Assembly: GCA_040900165.1 (NCBI GenBank)
Contig: JBBDZM010000006.1
Location: 1-27,314 of the forward strand
Reading direction: 5' to 3'
DNA from: BOKZ01 sp040900165
Lineage (GTDB): Bacteria; Patescibacteriota; UBA1384; 2-12-FULL-50-11
Length of the DNA stretch: 27,314 nt
The translations under genes and the position numbers were made by a program. Positions 13,485-20,965 of this stretch are shown here, piece after piece; position 1 is the stretch's first letter, and each line of letters opens with the position of its first letter. Below the pieces are notes generated by a model. That model ran no database searches. It was given only the letters and a program-made list of their open reading frames with translations, and had not been told where the DNA came from.

Positions 13485-13859
13485 TTAAATTACTTCGGTT
13501 GCTTGTTCAGAACTTGGTTGCTCGGAGCTTGGCTGCTCGGCAATTGGCTGCTCGGCTTTGTCGGCGTTGCTATCAACGTCTGGTGCGATCGCCACTTCGC
13601 CGCCATCGGGCTCAACAATCTTCAAGTTGATCCGGGCGCTGGCTCGGGCACCGAAAACTCTTAGTAGTGACCGGATGGCTTTGGCGGTGCGGCCCTCGCG
13701 GCCGATTACCTTGCCCATGTCTTCTTGATTGACGGTTAGCTGAATCAATACACCACGCTCATCAAGAACGCGGGTAGTCACAACTTCATCTGGGTGATCG
13801 ACTAACGGCTTAACCATGCTCTCAACGTATTCTTGGTCTGTCATTTCTTTGGCTGTCAT
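13485..13859 (-). CDS. khpA: KH-domain RNA-binding protein (KhpA/YlqC-like)
   Basis: Small single-KH RNA-binding protein, by family a partner in RNA regulation and cell-size control. From ATG 13859 it has 124 residues. The KH core is DMGKVIGREGRTAKAIRSLLR with the GREG loop (GxxG) near 53-56. The start was chosen over the longer frame to 13907 because AGGAG lies six bases upstream of 13859. The C-terminal 35 residues are a low-complexity Glu/Gln/Pro/Ser tail with a near repeat (AEQPIAEQPSSEQPSSEQ). It sits between rpsP and trmD, the classic location of this gene. Confidence 0.93.
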   Translation of the reverse strand: MTAKEMTDQEYVESMVKPLVDHPDEVVTTRVLDERGVLIQLTVNQEDMGKVIGREGRTAKAIRSLLRVFGARASARINLKIVEPDGGEVAIAPDVDSNADKAEQPIAEQPSSEQPSSEQATEVI

Positions 13860-13946
13860 TCGGGGCTCCTGTGTAATAATCTGCACAGCTCGACCTACTA
13901 GCTGCAAGTTAGGGTAGTTTTAACAAAGTTGCCGGTGTTTGTAAAC

Positions 13947-13973
13947 AAAAAAGGACTCCTAGGAATCCTTTTT
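13947..13973 (-). terminator. Intrinsic terminator overlapping the rpsP stop codon
   Basis: On the minus strand AAAAAGGA pairs with TCCTTTTT, with further inner pairs, and six T close the 3' side. The rpsP stop codon TAG lies in the loop region, so a ribosome finishing rpsP would cover the hairpin. Confidence 0.75.
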
Positions 13974-14411
13974 CTCATCGGCGGCTGGTTCAGCCGGTTC
14001 GTCAACTGGTGCTTCTTCGGCTTTCGGCTCTTCAATAGTTTCTGGCGTAACTTCTGTAGTAACTTTTTCGGGACTACCGACCGGAGCTTCGGCAACAGCG
14101 ACTGGAGCGGCAACTGGTTTCGGTTCGATAATTTTGGCTTTGGATTTTTTATTCTTTTTTATCACCACTACCGAGCCGTGTTTAACTTTTTCTTTCTCTA
14201 AAATCTTGGCGATGGTATTTGATGGCTGAGCGCCTTTTTTCATCCACTCAATCGCCTCGTCTTTCTTGACGCTCGCGGTTTTGGTGTGAGGGTTATAAAA
14301 ACCGAGGTCCGCCACAAATCGCCCGTCAATCGGAAAAGAGTGCTCGGCGACGACCACTCGGTAGCTAGGTTTGTTTTTCTTGCCAACTCGGCGTAAGCGA
14401 ATTACTAACAT
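13959..14411 (-). CDS. rpsP: Ribosomal protein S16 with long acidic/Ala-Pro tail
   Basis: Small-subunit assembly protein. The S16 core is residues 1 to about 85: MLVIRLRRVGKKNKPSYRVV, GRFVADLGFYNP and the WMKKGAQPSNTIAKIL helix. A tail of about 65 residues follows, starting with Lys-rich KKNKKSKAK and then Ala/Pro/Glu-rich up to EPAADEKKDS, so the protein is about 150 residues against the usual 80-100. The start codon directly abuts the stop of the def-fmt gene (no gap). Its stop codon lies in the terminator hairpin at 13947-13973, so KhpA probably depends on read-through or its own promoter. Confidence 0.96.
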   Translation of the reverse strand: MLVIRLRRVGKKNKPSYRVVVAEHSFPIDGRFVADLGFYNPHTKTASVKKDEAIEWMKKGAQPSNTIAKILEKEKVKHGSVVVIKKNKKSKAKIIEPKPVAAPVAVAEAPVGSPEKVTTEVTPETIEEPKAEEAPVDEPAEPAADEKKDS

Positions 14412-15770
14412 TTACCAAGCAATTTTACCGTACCAAGACTCTCTGGTCAATTGGTCTTTGTAGCCCGACCGGAAATCTTTCCAGCTAACAACGGTTTTGC
14501 CCTCAAGCTGAACATTAACAGGCAGGACTTTTTCATCTTTAATAGTGGCTTCGATAATCTTTAAGCGCTTACCATTGAACTGAGTAAAACTACCTGGCCA
14601 GGGAGTAAACGCCCGAATCTTACGGACAATCTGCTCGGCTGGTTGATCCCAGTCGATCGCTCCGTCGTCTTTTTTAAACCGGTGTGTCAGCGATTTTTCC
14701 TGGCTGTTTTGCTCGATTAATTTTGCCCGGCCAGACAGATAGGTGGGGATTGCTTCTAAAAGCATCTTGGTGCCAAGCTTGGCCAGGCGCTTGCGTAGCG
14801 CTGGAGTAGTTTCGTCTTCGAGAATCGCCAGGGTTTGCTGGGAAATTATCTGCCCGGCGTCAACTTGCTCAACCATTGTCATAACGGTTACGCCAGTTTG
14901 GGCATCGCCCGATAAAATCGCCGACTGAATGGGGGTGGCGCCGCGAAACTTTGGCAACAGCGATGGGTGGATATTAATCGCCCCATAGGTTGGTGCCTCT
15001 AGGGTTTCGGCTTTAAGGATTTTGCCGTAAGAGGCCAAGACAATTAGATCGGCTTCAATTTGTTTGATAATCGGGGTAATTTCCTCGGCTGACTCTGGCT
15101 GGAATACCGCAATTCCCTGTTGTTTGGCGTTGTCTTTAACGACCGGTTCCCGCAAGGTTTGACCGCGGCCGGATTTTTTAGCCGTTTCGGTAACAACCGC
15201 CACCACGTTTAAGCCCGCATCGGTTAGGGCATTGAGATGCGCCAAGCTGAAATCATCGCTGCCGATAAAAACCATCCGGGCAAATCGGTAATCGGCTAAA
15301 TTCTGGTAGTTTTTGACGTGGTCAGTAAATAGTATGCCGTTGATGTGATCGATCTCGTGCTGGAGCACCCGGGCCAACAGTCCTTTGGCTTTGATAACGG
15401 TTTTTTTGCCGGTTAAGTCGTTTGCCTCAATAGTTACACCAGCGCTGCGCTCCACTGGCAGCTCTAGGCCGGGCAGCGACAGACAGCCCTCGGTCATCAC
15501 CGCTTTTTCCTGGCTAGATTTAATTAATTTCGGGTTACAAAGCTGCAGAAACGGTAACTCCGGTAATTCGTCGTCTGGTCCGGTTGGTTTGTAACCCAGT
15601 ACAATTAGCCGTTTGTTCAAGCCAACCTGGTTGGCGGCTAGGCCAACTCCGATATGAGATTTCATAGTTTTCAACATCTCATTGGCTTCTTTTTTAAGCT
15701 GGGCATCAAAAACGGTTACCGGCTGGGCAACTTGACGCAAAATTGGGTCGTAGATAACGCGGACATCCAT
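14412..15770 (-). CDS. Peptide deformylase / methionyl-tRNA formyltransferase fusion
   Basis: One 452-residue polypeptide with both enzymes of the N-formyl cycle. Residues 1 to about 160 are peptide deformylase: motif 1 GVGLAANQVG (41-50), motif 2 EGCLSLPG (94-101, metal ligand Cys96) and motif 3 QHEIDHING (137-145, His138, Glu139, His142). From about 164 the formyltransferase starts (RMVFIGSDDFSLAHL). Its motifs are ASYGKIL, INIHPSLLPKFRGATPI (catalytic Asn266, His268) and Asp304 in VEQVDAGQI; the C-terminal OB-like domain has RKIRAFTPWPGSF. There is no internal start or stop, so this is a true fusion and not two overlapping genes. One domain adds and the other removes the formyl group. Confidence 0.95.
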   Translation of the reverse strand: MDVRVIYDPILRQVAQPVTVFDAQLKKEANEMLKTMKSHIGVGLAANQVGLNKRLIVLGYKPTGPDDELPELPFLQLCNPKLIKSSQEKAVMTEGCLSLPGLELPVERSAGVTIEANDLTGKKTVIKAKGLLARVLQHEIDHINGILFTDHVKNYQNLADYRFARMVFIGSDDFSLAHLNALTDAGLNVVAVVTETAKKSGRGQTLREPVVKDNAKQQGIAVFQPESAEEITPIIKQIEADLIVLASYGKILKAETLEAPTYGAINIHPSLLPKFRGATPIQSAILSGDAQTGVTVMTMVEQVDAGQIISQQTLAILEDETTPALRKRLAKLGTKMLLEAIPTYLSGRAKLIEQNSQEKSLTHRFKKDDGAIDWDQPAEQIVRKIRAFTPWPGSFTQFNGKRLKIIEATIKDEKVLPVNVQLEGKTVVSWKDFRSGYKDQLTRESWYGKIAW

Positions 15771-15810
15771 AGGGCAATTTTACCTTAAAATGATCAAGTT
15801 TTCGAGAATA

Positions 15811-17523
15811 TTACCCCGGAATTGCCGACCAGTTTGGCGCTAGGATATCAGCAAGTTTGTCGCGAAGCCGCGGATAAATATTGGGCCGGATGATTAGCTG
15901 GAGCACTAATTGCTCTTGGTCGTTGTCGGTTTGCTCGGTTAAAGAATACTCGGTGCCGGTTGAGAACTTTTTCACAACCTTAAGCAACTCTTCTACTTGG
16001 ATATGCAGATAATCAATCTTATGCCCCTGGCCAATAAGTTTGAGGCAATGATAATACGGCGGTAATTTATAGGCTCGACGCTCCGACAGCTCGGCGGAAA
16101 AATACTGGCGGAGGTTTTTCTGGTTTAAGGCCTGCCAAACCCGGCTTTCCAGTAGGTAGGTCTGCACAATTACTTGATTTACCCGGCTAGATAGCTCGCG
16201 CAGAACCGATAGCAGTCGCCACTGGTCGTCGAGCTGACTACCAGTGAGGGCGCGATCGGCACTAATCACAAAAAGTTTGGCAAACTTTTGTTGTGGAAAA
16301 CTTAGTAATTTCTCGGTGCCGATGGTAATTTGCCGGTCATTAAAAATATTGCTCTTGCCGGCAATCACCTGTCGGGTTGCCTCGGGGAAGGCGTTTTTAA
16401 TCGCATCGGCCACCTTGTCGATACCCTCTCCCAGCTCCACCAACTGCTCTTTTTGACAGTTTGGGCACTTGTTTGGCAGTAGTTGCTCGTGGGCACAGTA
16501 GCGACAGATTAATTTATCCTGATTTACTGCCGTTACTCGCCGACAGTTTGCACAGGTAACTAATTGCTGGCAGTTGCGACAGAAATACCCACTGGCCCAG
16601 CCCTTGGAGGCAACAAACAGGCAAATTCGCTCCTGAGCATTTAGTGAATCGGTTATTTTTTCGACCACTGTTGGCAGGAGGATCTCCGCGCTCCCCAGCC
16701 GCGAAGTTATTGAAACCGGTCGAGCCGGTAAGTCTTGTGCAACCAGCTTAGCAGTATGATTTTTTACCTTAAGCAGCTGGCTAAAACTAATTAACGGCTG
16801 GCCAATAATTAGTTCCGTCCCTTCGAGACGCGCTCGGGTTTGGGCAATATACTCTGATTTTAGCGCCGGCCGGTTGGAGTAGCGCGAACCGATATGCTCC
16901 GGCTGATCAATTATTATTAACGACTTTCCGTTGAGCGGGAAAAACGTATCCCCAACCGTACCGACGAAAATCGCTTTTCCGGAAACGGCGGTGATTTTCC
17001 GGCGAGTAGCGGCGCTACCATCCAGGACGATAACGTCATTTATCATATCGACAAACGCCTTGAGATGTTGGTTGGTTGGAAATATTACCAGCACTTCTTG
17101 GTACTTTTGACTAATTTGGCGATAATATTCGACTCGACTCTCCCAGCCCCCCTGATAGAATGTTACCTGCCCGGCTTGGGTGGGATATTCAATAGAAATT
17201 GGCCGTAGCGATGAAACCAGCCGAAAAACAATATCGCCAAACCCTGTTAGATACTGTTCGGAGAGCTCCTTGGCAACCGCCAACTGCCGTTGGGTCAGCC
17301 CGGGGTGAGTTTTATCAATCGCTACAATCTCTTTAATTTTTTCTTTAAGAGTTCGATCAACCCGCCGATGAATATTTATCACTACGGCGGTAATTTTTTT
17401 CTTTCGCACCGGCACGGTGACTAGGCTACCAACCCTGATATAGGGTATAATTTGGGCAGGAGTGGCGTAGGTTAGCAACTGGGTGCTTCCCCGCGCCCCA
17501 ACCACAACGTCGGCGTAAACCAT
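15811..17523 (-). CDS. priA: PriA-like primosomal protein lacking helicase ATPase motifs
   Basis: Replication-restart protein family. It has 570 residues against about 730 in E. coli. The N-terminal DNA-binding domain (MVYADVVVGARGSTQLLTYA) and eight zinc cysteines are intact: 315, 318, 324, 327, 340, 343, 353 and 356. The C-terminal domain has the usual YKLPPYYHCLKL. However, the Walker A position reads FYQGGWESRVEY with no GKT/S, motif II is DQPEH instead of DEEH, and the motif V and VI regions (GTEKLLSFPQ, LSSRVNQ) lack the normal GTQM and GRAGR. It should therefore bind forked DNA but not hydrolyse ATP. Pseudo-helicase PriA proteins are known from Deinococcus and mycobacteria. Confidence 0.88.
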   Translation of the reverse strand: MVYADVVVGARGSTQLLTYATPAQIIPYIRVGSLVTVPVRKKKITAVVINIHRRVDRTLKEKIKEIVAIDKTHPGLTQRQLAVAKELSEQYLTGFGDIVFRLVSSLRPISIEYPTQAGQVTFYQGGWESRVEYYRQISQKYQEVLVIFPTNQHLKAFVDMINDVIVLDGSAATRRKITAVSGKAIFVGTVGDTFFPLNGKSLIIIDQPEHIGSRYSNRPALKSEYIAQTRARLEGTELIIGQPLISFSQLLKVKNHTAKLVAQDLPARPVSITSRLGSAEILLPTVVEKITDSLNAQERICLFVASKGWASGYFCRNCQQLVTCANCRRVTAVNQDKLICRYCAHEQLLPNKCPNCQKEQLVELGEGIDKVADAIKNAFPEATRQVIAGKSNIFNDRQITIGTEKLLSFPQQKFAKLFVISADRALTGSQLDDQWRLLSVLRELSSRVNQVIVQTYLLESRVWQALNQKNLRQYFSAELSERRAYKLPPYYHCLKLIGQGHKIDYLHIQVEELLKVVKKFSTGTEYSLTEQTDNDQEQLVLQLIIRPNIYPRLRDKLADILAPNWSAIPG

Positions 17524-17542
17524 ACCCGCATTCTAAAGTTAA

Positions 17543-18574
17543 ATGTCTAAAAACCAAGCAAATCAAGAACTACCGTTAGTCGCCTTAATTGGGCCGACTA
17601 ATGCCGGTAAATCGACCCTGTTTAATCGTTTAACTGGTTCGTGGCAAGCCGTAACTGCCAAAGAAACCGGGACAACTCGTGATCGGGTTTACGGCGAAGT
17701 TGAGTGGAACCGCAAAAAATTTAACCTGGTAGATACCGGCGGATTGGTCGATGACGGATCGGAATTGAATCAGCGGGTTTTTGAGCAAATGCAGAGCGCT
17801 ACCAACGAAGCCGATATTATTCTATTTGTTTACGACGCTATCGAAGGGCTATCTGGCCCCAATAGACAATTTTTAGATAATTTACGGGGTCGTAACGTTT
17901 GGCTTGTTGCCAATAAAGTTGACTCCGTTAACCGCGAGAAAAAGGTGGAGAACCTTAGTAAAATCGGCTTACCGTACTACGAAGTCTCGGGCGCAACTGG
18001 TCGGGGTAGCGGCGATCTACTAGATGAAATTACCAAAAATATTCCTCAAATTGATCTCGAACAGACCGGTACGCCGGTAATTGCCATTATTGGCCGACCA
18101 AATGTTGGCAAGTCATCTGTTCTTAACGCCCTAACCAACAGCAACCGGGCAGTCGTTAGCCCGGTGGCCGGCACCACCCGCGATATTGTCACCGAGCAAA
18201 TCGTTATTGACGATCAAAAATATCTGCTGGCCGATACGGCTGGCGTCAGAAAACGAGGGAAAATCGAAAAGGGCGCCGAGGCTTTTAGCGTTAAGCGGGC
18301 GCTAACCGCTATCGGAAAGGCCGACTGCGCCATGGTGGTGGTTGATGCCACTGTTGGTACTGCCCGGGGCGACTTGCATCTGCTCTACTACGCCGTTGGG
18401 CTAGAAAAACCATCGGTGATAGTTTTTAACAAAGTTGACTTAGTGCCAGGCCAACCGATCCCTTTTCATGGCCATGTTTCCCGCTACGATCAGTTGGTCG
18501 TCTCGGCTAAAACCGGCCAAGGACTCACCGAACTCAAAAGCTGGATTGCTCAAAACGCCAAGCTCAAAAGCTAG
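17543..18574 (+). CDS. der: Der (EngA) GTPase lacking the C-terminal KH-like domain
   Basis: Double GTPase required for 50S subunit assembly. Domain 1 has P-loop GPTNAGKS (17-24), DTGG (64-67) and NKVD (124-127); domain 2 has GRPNVGKS (184-191), DTAG (231-234) and NKVD (296-299), with SAKTGQG as G5. TTRD switch motifs occur in both. The protein ends at residue 343, about 20 residues after G5, so the KH-like domain of about 90 residues that docks Der on rRNA is absent. The stop codon is clean and the convergent lepB gene starts its stop codon at the next base. The start ATG is only 19 bp from the divergent priA start and has no Shine-Dalgarno. Confidence 0.93.
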   Translation: MSKNQANQELPLVALIGPTNAGKSTLFNRLTGSWQAVTAKETGTTRDRVYGEVEWNRKKFNLVDTGGLVDDGSELNQRVFEQMQSATNEADIILFVYDAIEGLSGPNRQFLDNLRGRNVWLVANKVDSVNREKKVENLSKIGLPYYEVSGATGRGSGDLLDEITKNIPQIDLEQTGTPVIAIIGRPNVGKSSVLNALTNSNRAVVSPVAGTTRDIVTEQIVIDDQKYLLADTAGVRKRGKIEKGAEAFSVKRALTAIGKADCAMVVVDATVGTARGDLHLLYYAVGLEKPSVIVFNKVDLVPGQPIPFHGHVSRYDQLVVSAKTGQGLTELKSWIAQNAKLKS

Positions 18575-19099
18575 TTATTTGTTAGCGTAAATTGTCACGG
18601 CCGAGCGACCAACGATGTAATTCTGAGGCACTAACCAGCCATCGCGTGAGTCCGATGAGTGGTCGCGGTTGTCGCCCATAACAAAGTATTTTCCTTCAGG
18701 AAGAGTTATCTCGTAAGTTGCCTCATTATTGCGATTAATTAGCGTCATTTCACCGGGTTCGAGATATGATTCTTCCAATAATTTGCCGTCGATCGAAACC
18801 CTCCCCCCATCAATACGCAAGGTTTCGCCTGGTAGCCCGACTACCCGTTTAATATAGTTAATATTGGGGCTGTTGGGATATTTGAAAACAACCACGTCAC
18901 CGCGCTCCGGAATGTGCAACCGGTAGCTGACTTTTTCAATAAACAGATATTCGCCGTTGTGATAGTTGGGCTCCATACTGGACCCCTCAACGACAAACGG
19001 CTGGAACAGAAAGTAACGGATCGCCACCGCCGCAATAAAGACTATTCCGATAACCTTTAGAACCTCGATAACCGAGGTAAACTTTCGCATAAACAACAT
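18575..19099 (-). CDS. lepB: Signal peptidase I
   Basis: Membrane serine protease that removes signal peptides from secreted proteins. It has 174 residues and a single N-terminal membrane helix (about 10-31, IEVLKVIGIVFIAAVAIRYF). The Ser-Lys dyad is visible: Ser41 in VEGSSMEPN and Lys84 in YIKRVVGLPGE. The closing box MGDNRDHSSDSR and GWLVPQNYIVGRS are typical. An alternative start is the Met at residue 4. The gene converges on der and is divergent from lgt, so lepB and lgt, both envelope-processing genes, may share a control region (19100-19177). Confidence 0.95.
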   Translation of the reverse strand: MLFMRKFTSVIEVLKVIGIVFIAAVAIRYFLFQPFVVEGSSMEPNYHNGEYLFIEKVSYRLHIPERGDVVVFKYPNSPNINYIKRVVGLPGETLRIDGGRVSIDGKLLEESYLEPGEMTLINRNNEATYEITLPEGKYFVMGDNRDHSSDSRDGWLVPQNYIVGRSAVTIYANK

Positions 19100-19177
19100 T
19101 GTAGCTAATTATCTGTCCAACTGGAATTGTTCACAGATTGACGATGTTTTGGGGCTCTGGGATACTGGTTTCTAGAG

Positions 19178-19951
19178 ATGCTGCCAGTAATATTTGAGTT
19201 GGGAAGCTTTAAATTCTACTCCTTCGGGACGTTTATCGCCCTCGGAACGTTGGCTGGTGGACTCTTGATGTTCTGGTTAGCCAAACAGCGCAATCTCAAG
19301 ACTCATCACTTATTCGACACCGTTCTCTACACCCTATTACTCTCGCTGGTTGGTGCCCGACTAGCGTACTACTTTATTTACGCTAAGGAATTTCAAAGTT
19401 TCTGGCAGATGTTTTATTTCTGGCAGGGCGGATTGATTGCCCTAGGTGGCATCTTAGTTGGATTCTTGGTGTATTTGTACTTTATTAAGAAGGAAAAGGA
19501 TCCACTTTGGCAGATGCTCGATATCGGCGCCCTGAGCTTTTTAATTGCCTGGGCGATCGGCAAAATCGGTTGTCACCTTTCCGGTTGTTCGGCCGGGCGC
19601 TTAACCGATAGTTTTTTAGCAATTAACGGAGCTTACCCAGTCGATTTGCTAAGTATTGCTTGGGCAGTTATTCTCTTTGGATTTTTGTTTCGCTCCTGGC
19701 TAAAAGCCCGTCTAACCGATGGGGTGATATTTTTCTTAGCGATGGAAGGATTCTTTTTGGGCGAGCTGCTGATTAAAACCCTCAAGATCGACTTTGGCGA
19801 AGATATTGTCCGGATTGAGGCAATTAGCCATTTGATAATAATCGTCGCTATCTATTTACTATTCTGGAAGCTCCACGGACCAAAAATTGAGCGCACCAAT
19901 ATTGCCACGACAATTAAGAATTTTGTTTTTCGCCGTCGGTTCCGTAGATAA
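19178..19951 (+). CDS. lgt: Prolipoprotein diacylglyceryl transferase (divergent)
   Basis: Membrane enzyme that attaches diacylglycerol to the lipobox Cys of prolipoproteins. It has 257 residues and about seven hydrophobic segments. Family landmarks: FKFYSFG near the N-terminus, GARLAYYF, the WQGGLIALGGILVG loop, and GKIGCHLSGCSAGRLT corresponding to the Lgt signature. Two residues considered important in E. coli Lgt look changed: the His of GGxxxHGG is Leu here, and the Arg that opens GRxGNFxNGE is Lys. Both positions vary in distant bacteria, so I keep the call but not full certainty. Divergent from lepB. The C-terminus is strongly basic (FVFRRRFRR). Confidence 0.86.
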   Translation: MLPVIFELGSFKFYSFGTFIALGTLAGGLLMFWLAKQRNLKTHHLFDTVLYTLLLSLVGARLAYYFIYAKEFQSFWQMFYFWQGGLIALGGILVGFLVYLYFIKKEKDPLWQMLDIGALSFLIAWAIGKIGCHLSGCSAGRLTDSFLAINGAYPVDLLSIAWAVILFGFLFRSWLKARLTDGVIFFLAMEGFFLGELLIKTLKIDFGEDIVRIEAISHLIIIVAIYLLFWKLHGPKIERTNIATTIKNFVFRRRFRR

Positions 19952-19956
19952 AGAGA

Positions 19957-19975
19957 AGCCTCCCGTCTGGGAGGC
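19957..19975 (-). terminator. Hairpin between lgt and the convergent hypothetical gene
   Basis: GCCTCCC (19958-19964) pairs with GGGAGGC (19969-19975) over GTCT. The plus-strand exit has no T run; the minus-strand exit is pyrimidine-rich (TTCTCTTT), so it may end the minus-strand transcript of rplT and the gene at 20021. Confidence 0.5.
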
Positions 19976-20020
19976 AACTAGAATCTTGGGAGATGCGAAT
20001 ACGGAAGTGCAATCACTTGT

Positions 20021-20338
20021 TTACAAAGTTGGCACGTAATAGGCAAAATTTTCGTCGGCCTTCAAATGCCCCCTAGCCAGCAATATCGATAGTGACGTGC
20101 TGGTTTCGACTGAGTCCATTATCCCGAGAACCTTTCGAGCCACCACCATCTCTCTTGGTTCATATGGGTTAATCAACCAAAGAAGCGTCTCGGTAGTAAA
20201 CGGATACACTTTCTTCACAGCCTCCCTTTGAAAATGTTCGCGTATTTGTTCGGCAGTATGCCGTCCTTCACGACGCAAGAATTCCACAATCTCGTTGGTA
20301 CTAATAAACGTGGTGTCTCGTTCTTTTGTAGCTGACAA
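20021..20338 (-). CDS. Hypothetical protein, probable winged-helix-like fold
   Basis: I do not recognise it. The run STNEIVEFLRREGRHTAEQIREHFQREAVKKVYPFTTETLLWLI reads like a small winged-helix DNA-binding fold, but I cannot confirm it. The start is uncertain. The open frame reaches a GTG at 20374 (117 residues) that has no Shine-Dalgarno. I prefer the TTG at 20338 (105 residues) because GGAGG lies nine bases upstream of it. That GGAGG is part of a strong hairpin (20341-20367). The gene is downstream of rplT on the same strand and may be the last member of the infC operon, a position not usual for this operon. Confidence 0.6.
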   Translation of the reverse strand: MSATKERDTTFISTNEIVEFLRREGRHTAEQIREHFQREAVKKVYPFTTETLLWLINPYEPREMVVARKVLGIMDSVETSTSLSILLARGHLKADENFAYYVPTL

Positions 20339-20340
20339 TG

Positions 20341-20367
20341 TGCGATACCTCCAAGCGGAGTATCGCA
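20341..20367 (-). promoter_or_regulatory. Hairpin that hides the Shine-Dalgarno of the hypothetical gene
   Basis: On the plus strand TGCGATACCTCC (20341-20352) pairs with GGAGTATCGCA (20357-20367), one bulge, loop AAGC. On the minus strand the 3' arm holds GGAGG, the likely Shine-Dalgarno of the TTG start at 20338, so translation would be off while the stem is closed. Role as a control element is inference. Confidence 0.5.
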
Positions 20368-20392
20368 GTTTCACCTATGTTATTCAAGTAGC

Positions 20393-20758
20393 TTACTTGG
20401 TTGCCTTAAGGGCTGCTTTGACCTTGCCAACAACTTCTTCGAACTGTTTCGGCGAATCAATTGAGAGCTGAGCCAAGACTTTGCGGTTCAAGGTAATTTC
20501 GGCCTTGACCAACCCGTTAATAAACTGGCTGTAGGAAAGACCGTGAGCCCGAACGGCGGCGTTAAGCTGAACAATCCACAAGCGGCGAAAATCGCGCTTT
20601 TTGTTGCGGCGGTCGCGGTAGGCGTGCTGACCGGCCTTGAGCCAAGCCTGTTTGGCTTGCTTAAATAACTTACTGCGGCCAAGTTTGTAGCCCTTGGTTA
20701 GTTTAAGGATTTTTTTGTGTCGTCGACGAACTGTTGTACCGCGTTTTACTCTTGCCAT
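20393..20758 (-). CDS. rplT: Ribosomal protein L20
   Basis: Large-subunit assembly protein that binds 23S rRNA early. It has 121 residues. Typical runs: MARVKRGTTVRRRHKKILKL, GYKLGRSKLFKQAKQA, YRDRRNKKRDFRRLWI and LSYSQFINGLVKAEITLNRKVLAQLS. The N-terminus is very basic, as in the family. It is the third gene of infC-rpmI-rplT, with a 3-bp gap to rpmI. In other bacteria L20 represses this operon by binding its leader; the leader here (21476-21571) has a hairpin that could serve. Confidence 0.98.
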   Translation of the reverse strand: MARVKRGTTVRRRHKKILKLTKGYKLGRSKLFKQAKQAWLKAGQHAYRDRRNKKRDFRRLWIVQLNAAVRAHGLSYSQFINGLVKAEITLNRKVLAQLSIDSPKQFEEVVGKVKAALKATK

Positions 20759-20761
20759 ATC

Positions 20762-20956
20762 TTAGCCTTTCAATAGGGTTTTTAACTTTTTAGCCACGGC
20801 AGTTTCGACAACAACGGTTAGCCCCTTCTGGCGCTTGGCTCTTTTGGACTTAAAGCGAGCCCGGTGGGCAACAGACATTTTACGTCCAACTAGGCGGTTG
20901 GAACCGCTGACTTTAAATCTTTTGGCTGTAGTTTTATGGGTTTTAATCTTAGGCAT
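20762..20956 (-). CDS. rpmI: Ribosomal protein L35
   Basis: Small basic protein of the large subunit, 64 residues. The sequence MPKIKTHKTTAKRFKVSGSN and the following RRKMSVAHRARFKSKRAKRQ-like run fit bacterial L35 in full length. It lies 9 bp downstream of infC and 3 bp upstream of rplT, the universal bacterial arrangement. Confidence 0.97.
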   Translation of the reverse strand: MPKIKTHKTTAKRFKVSGSNRLVGRKMSVAHRARFKSKRAKRQKGLTVVVETAVAKKLKTLLKG

Positions 20957-20965
20957 TTTATATAA

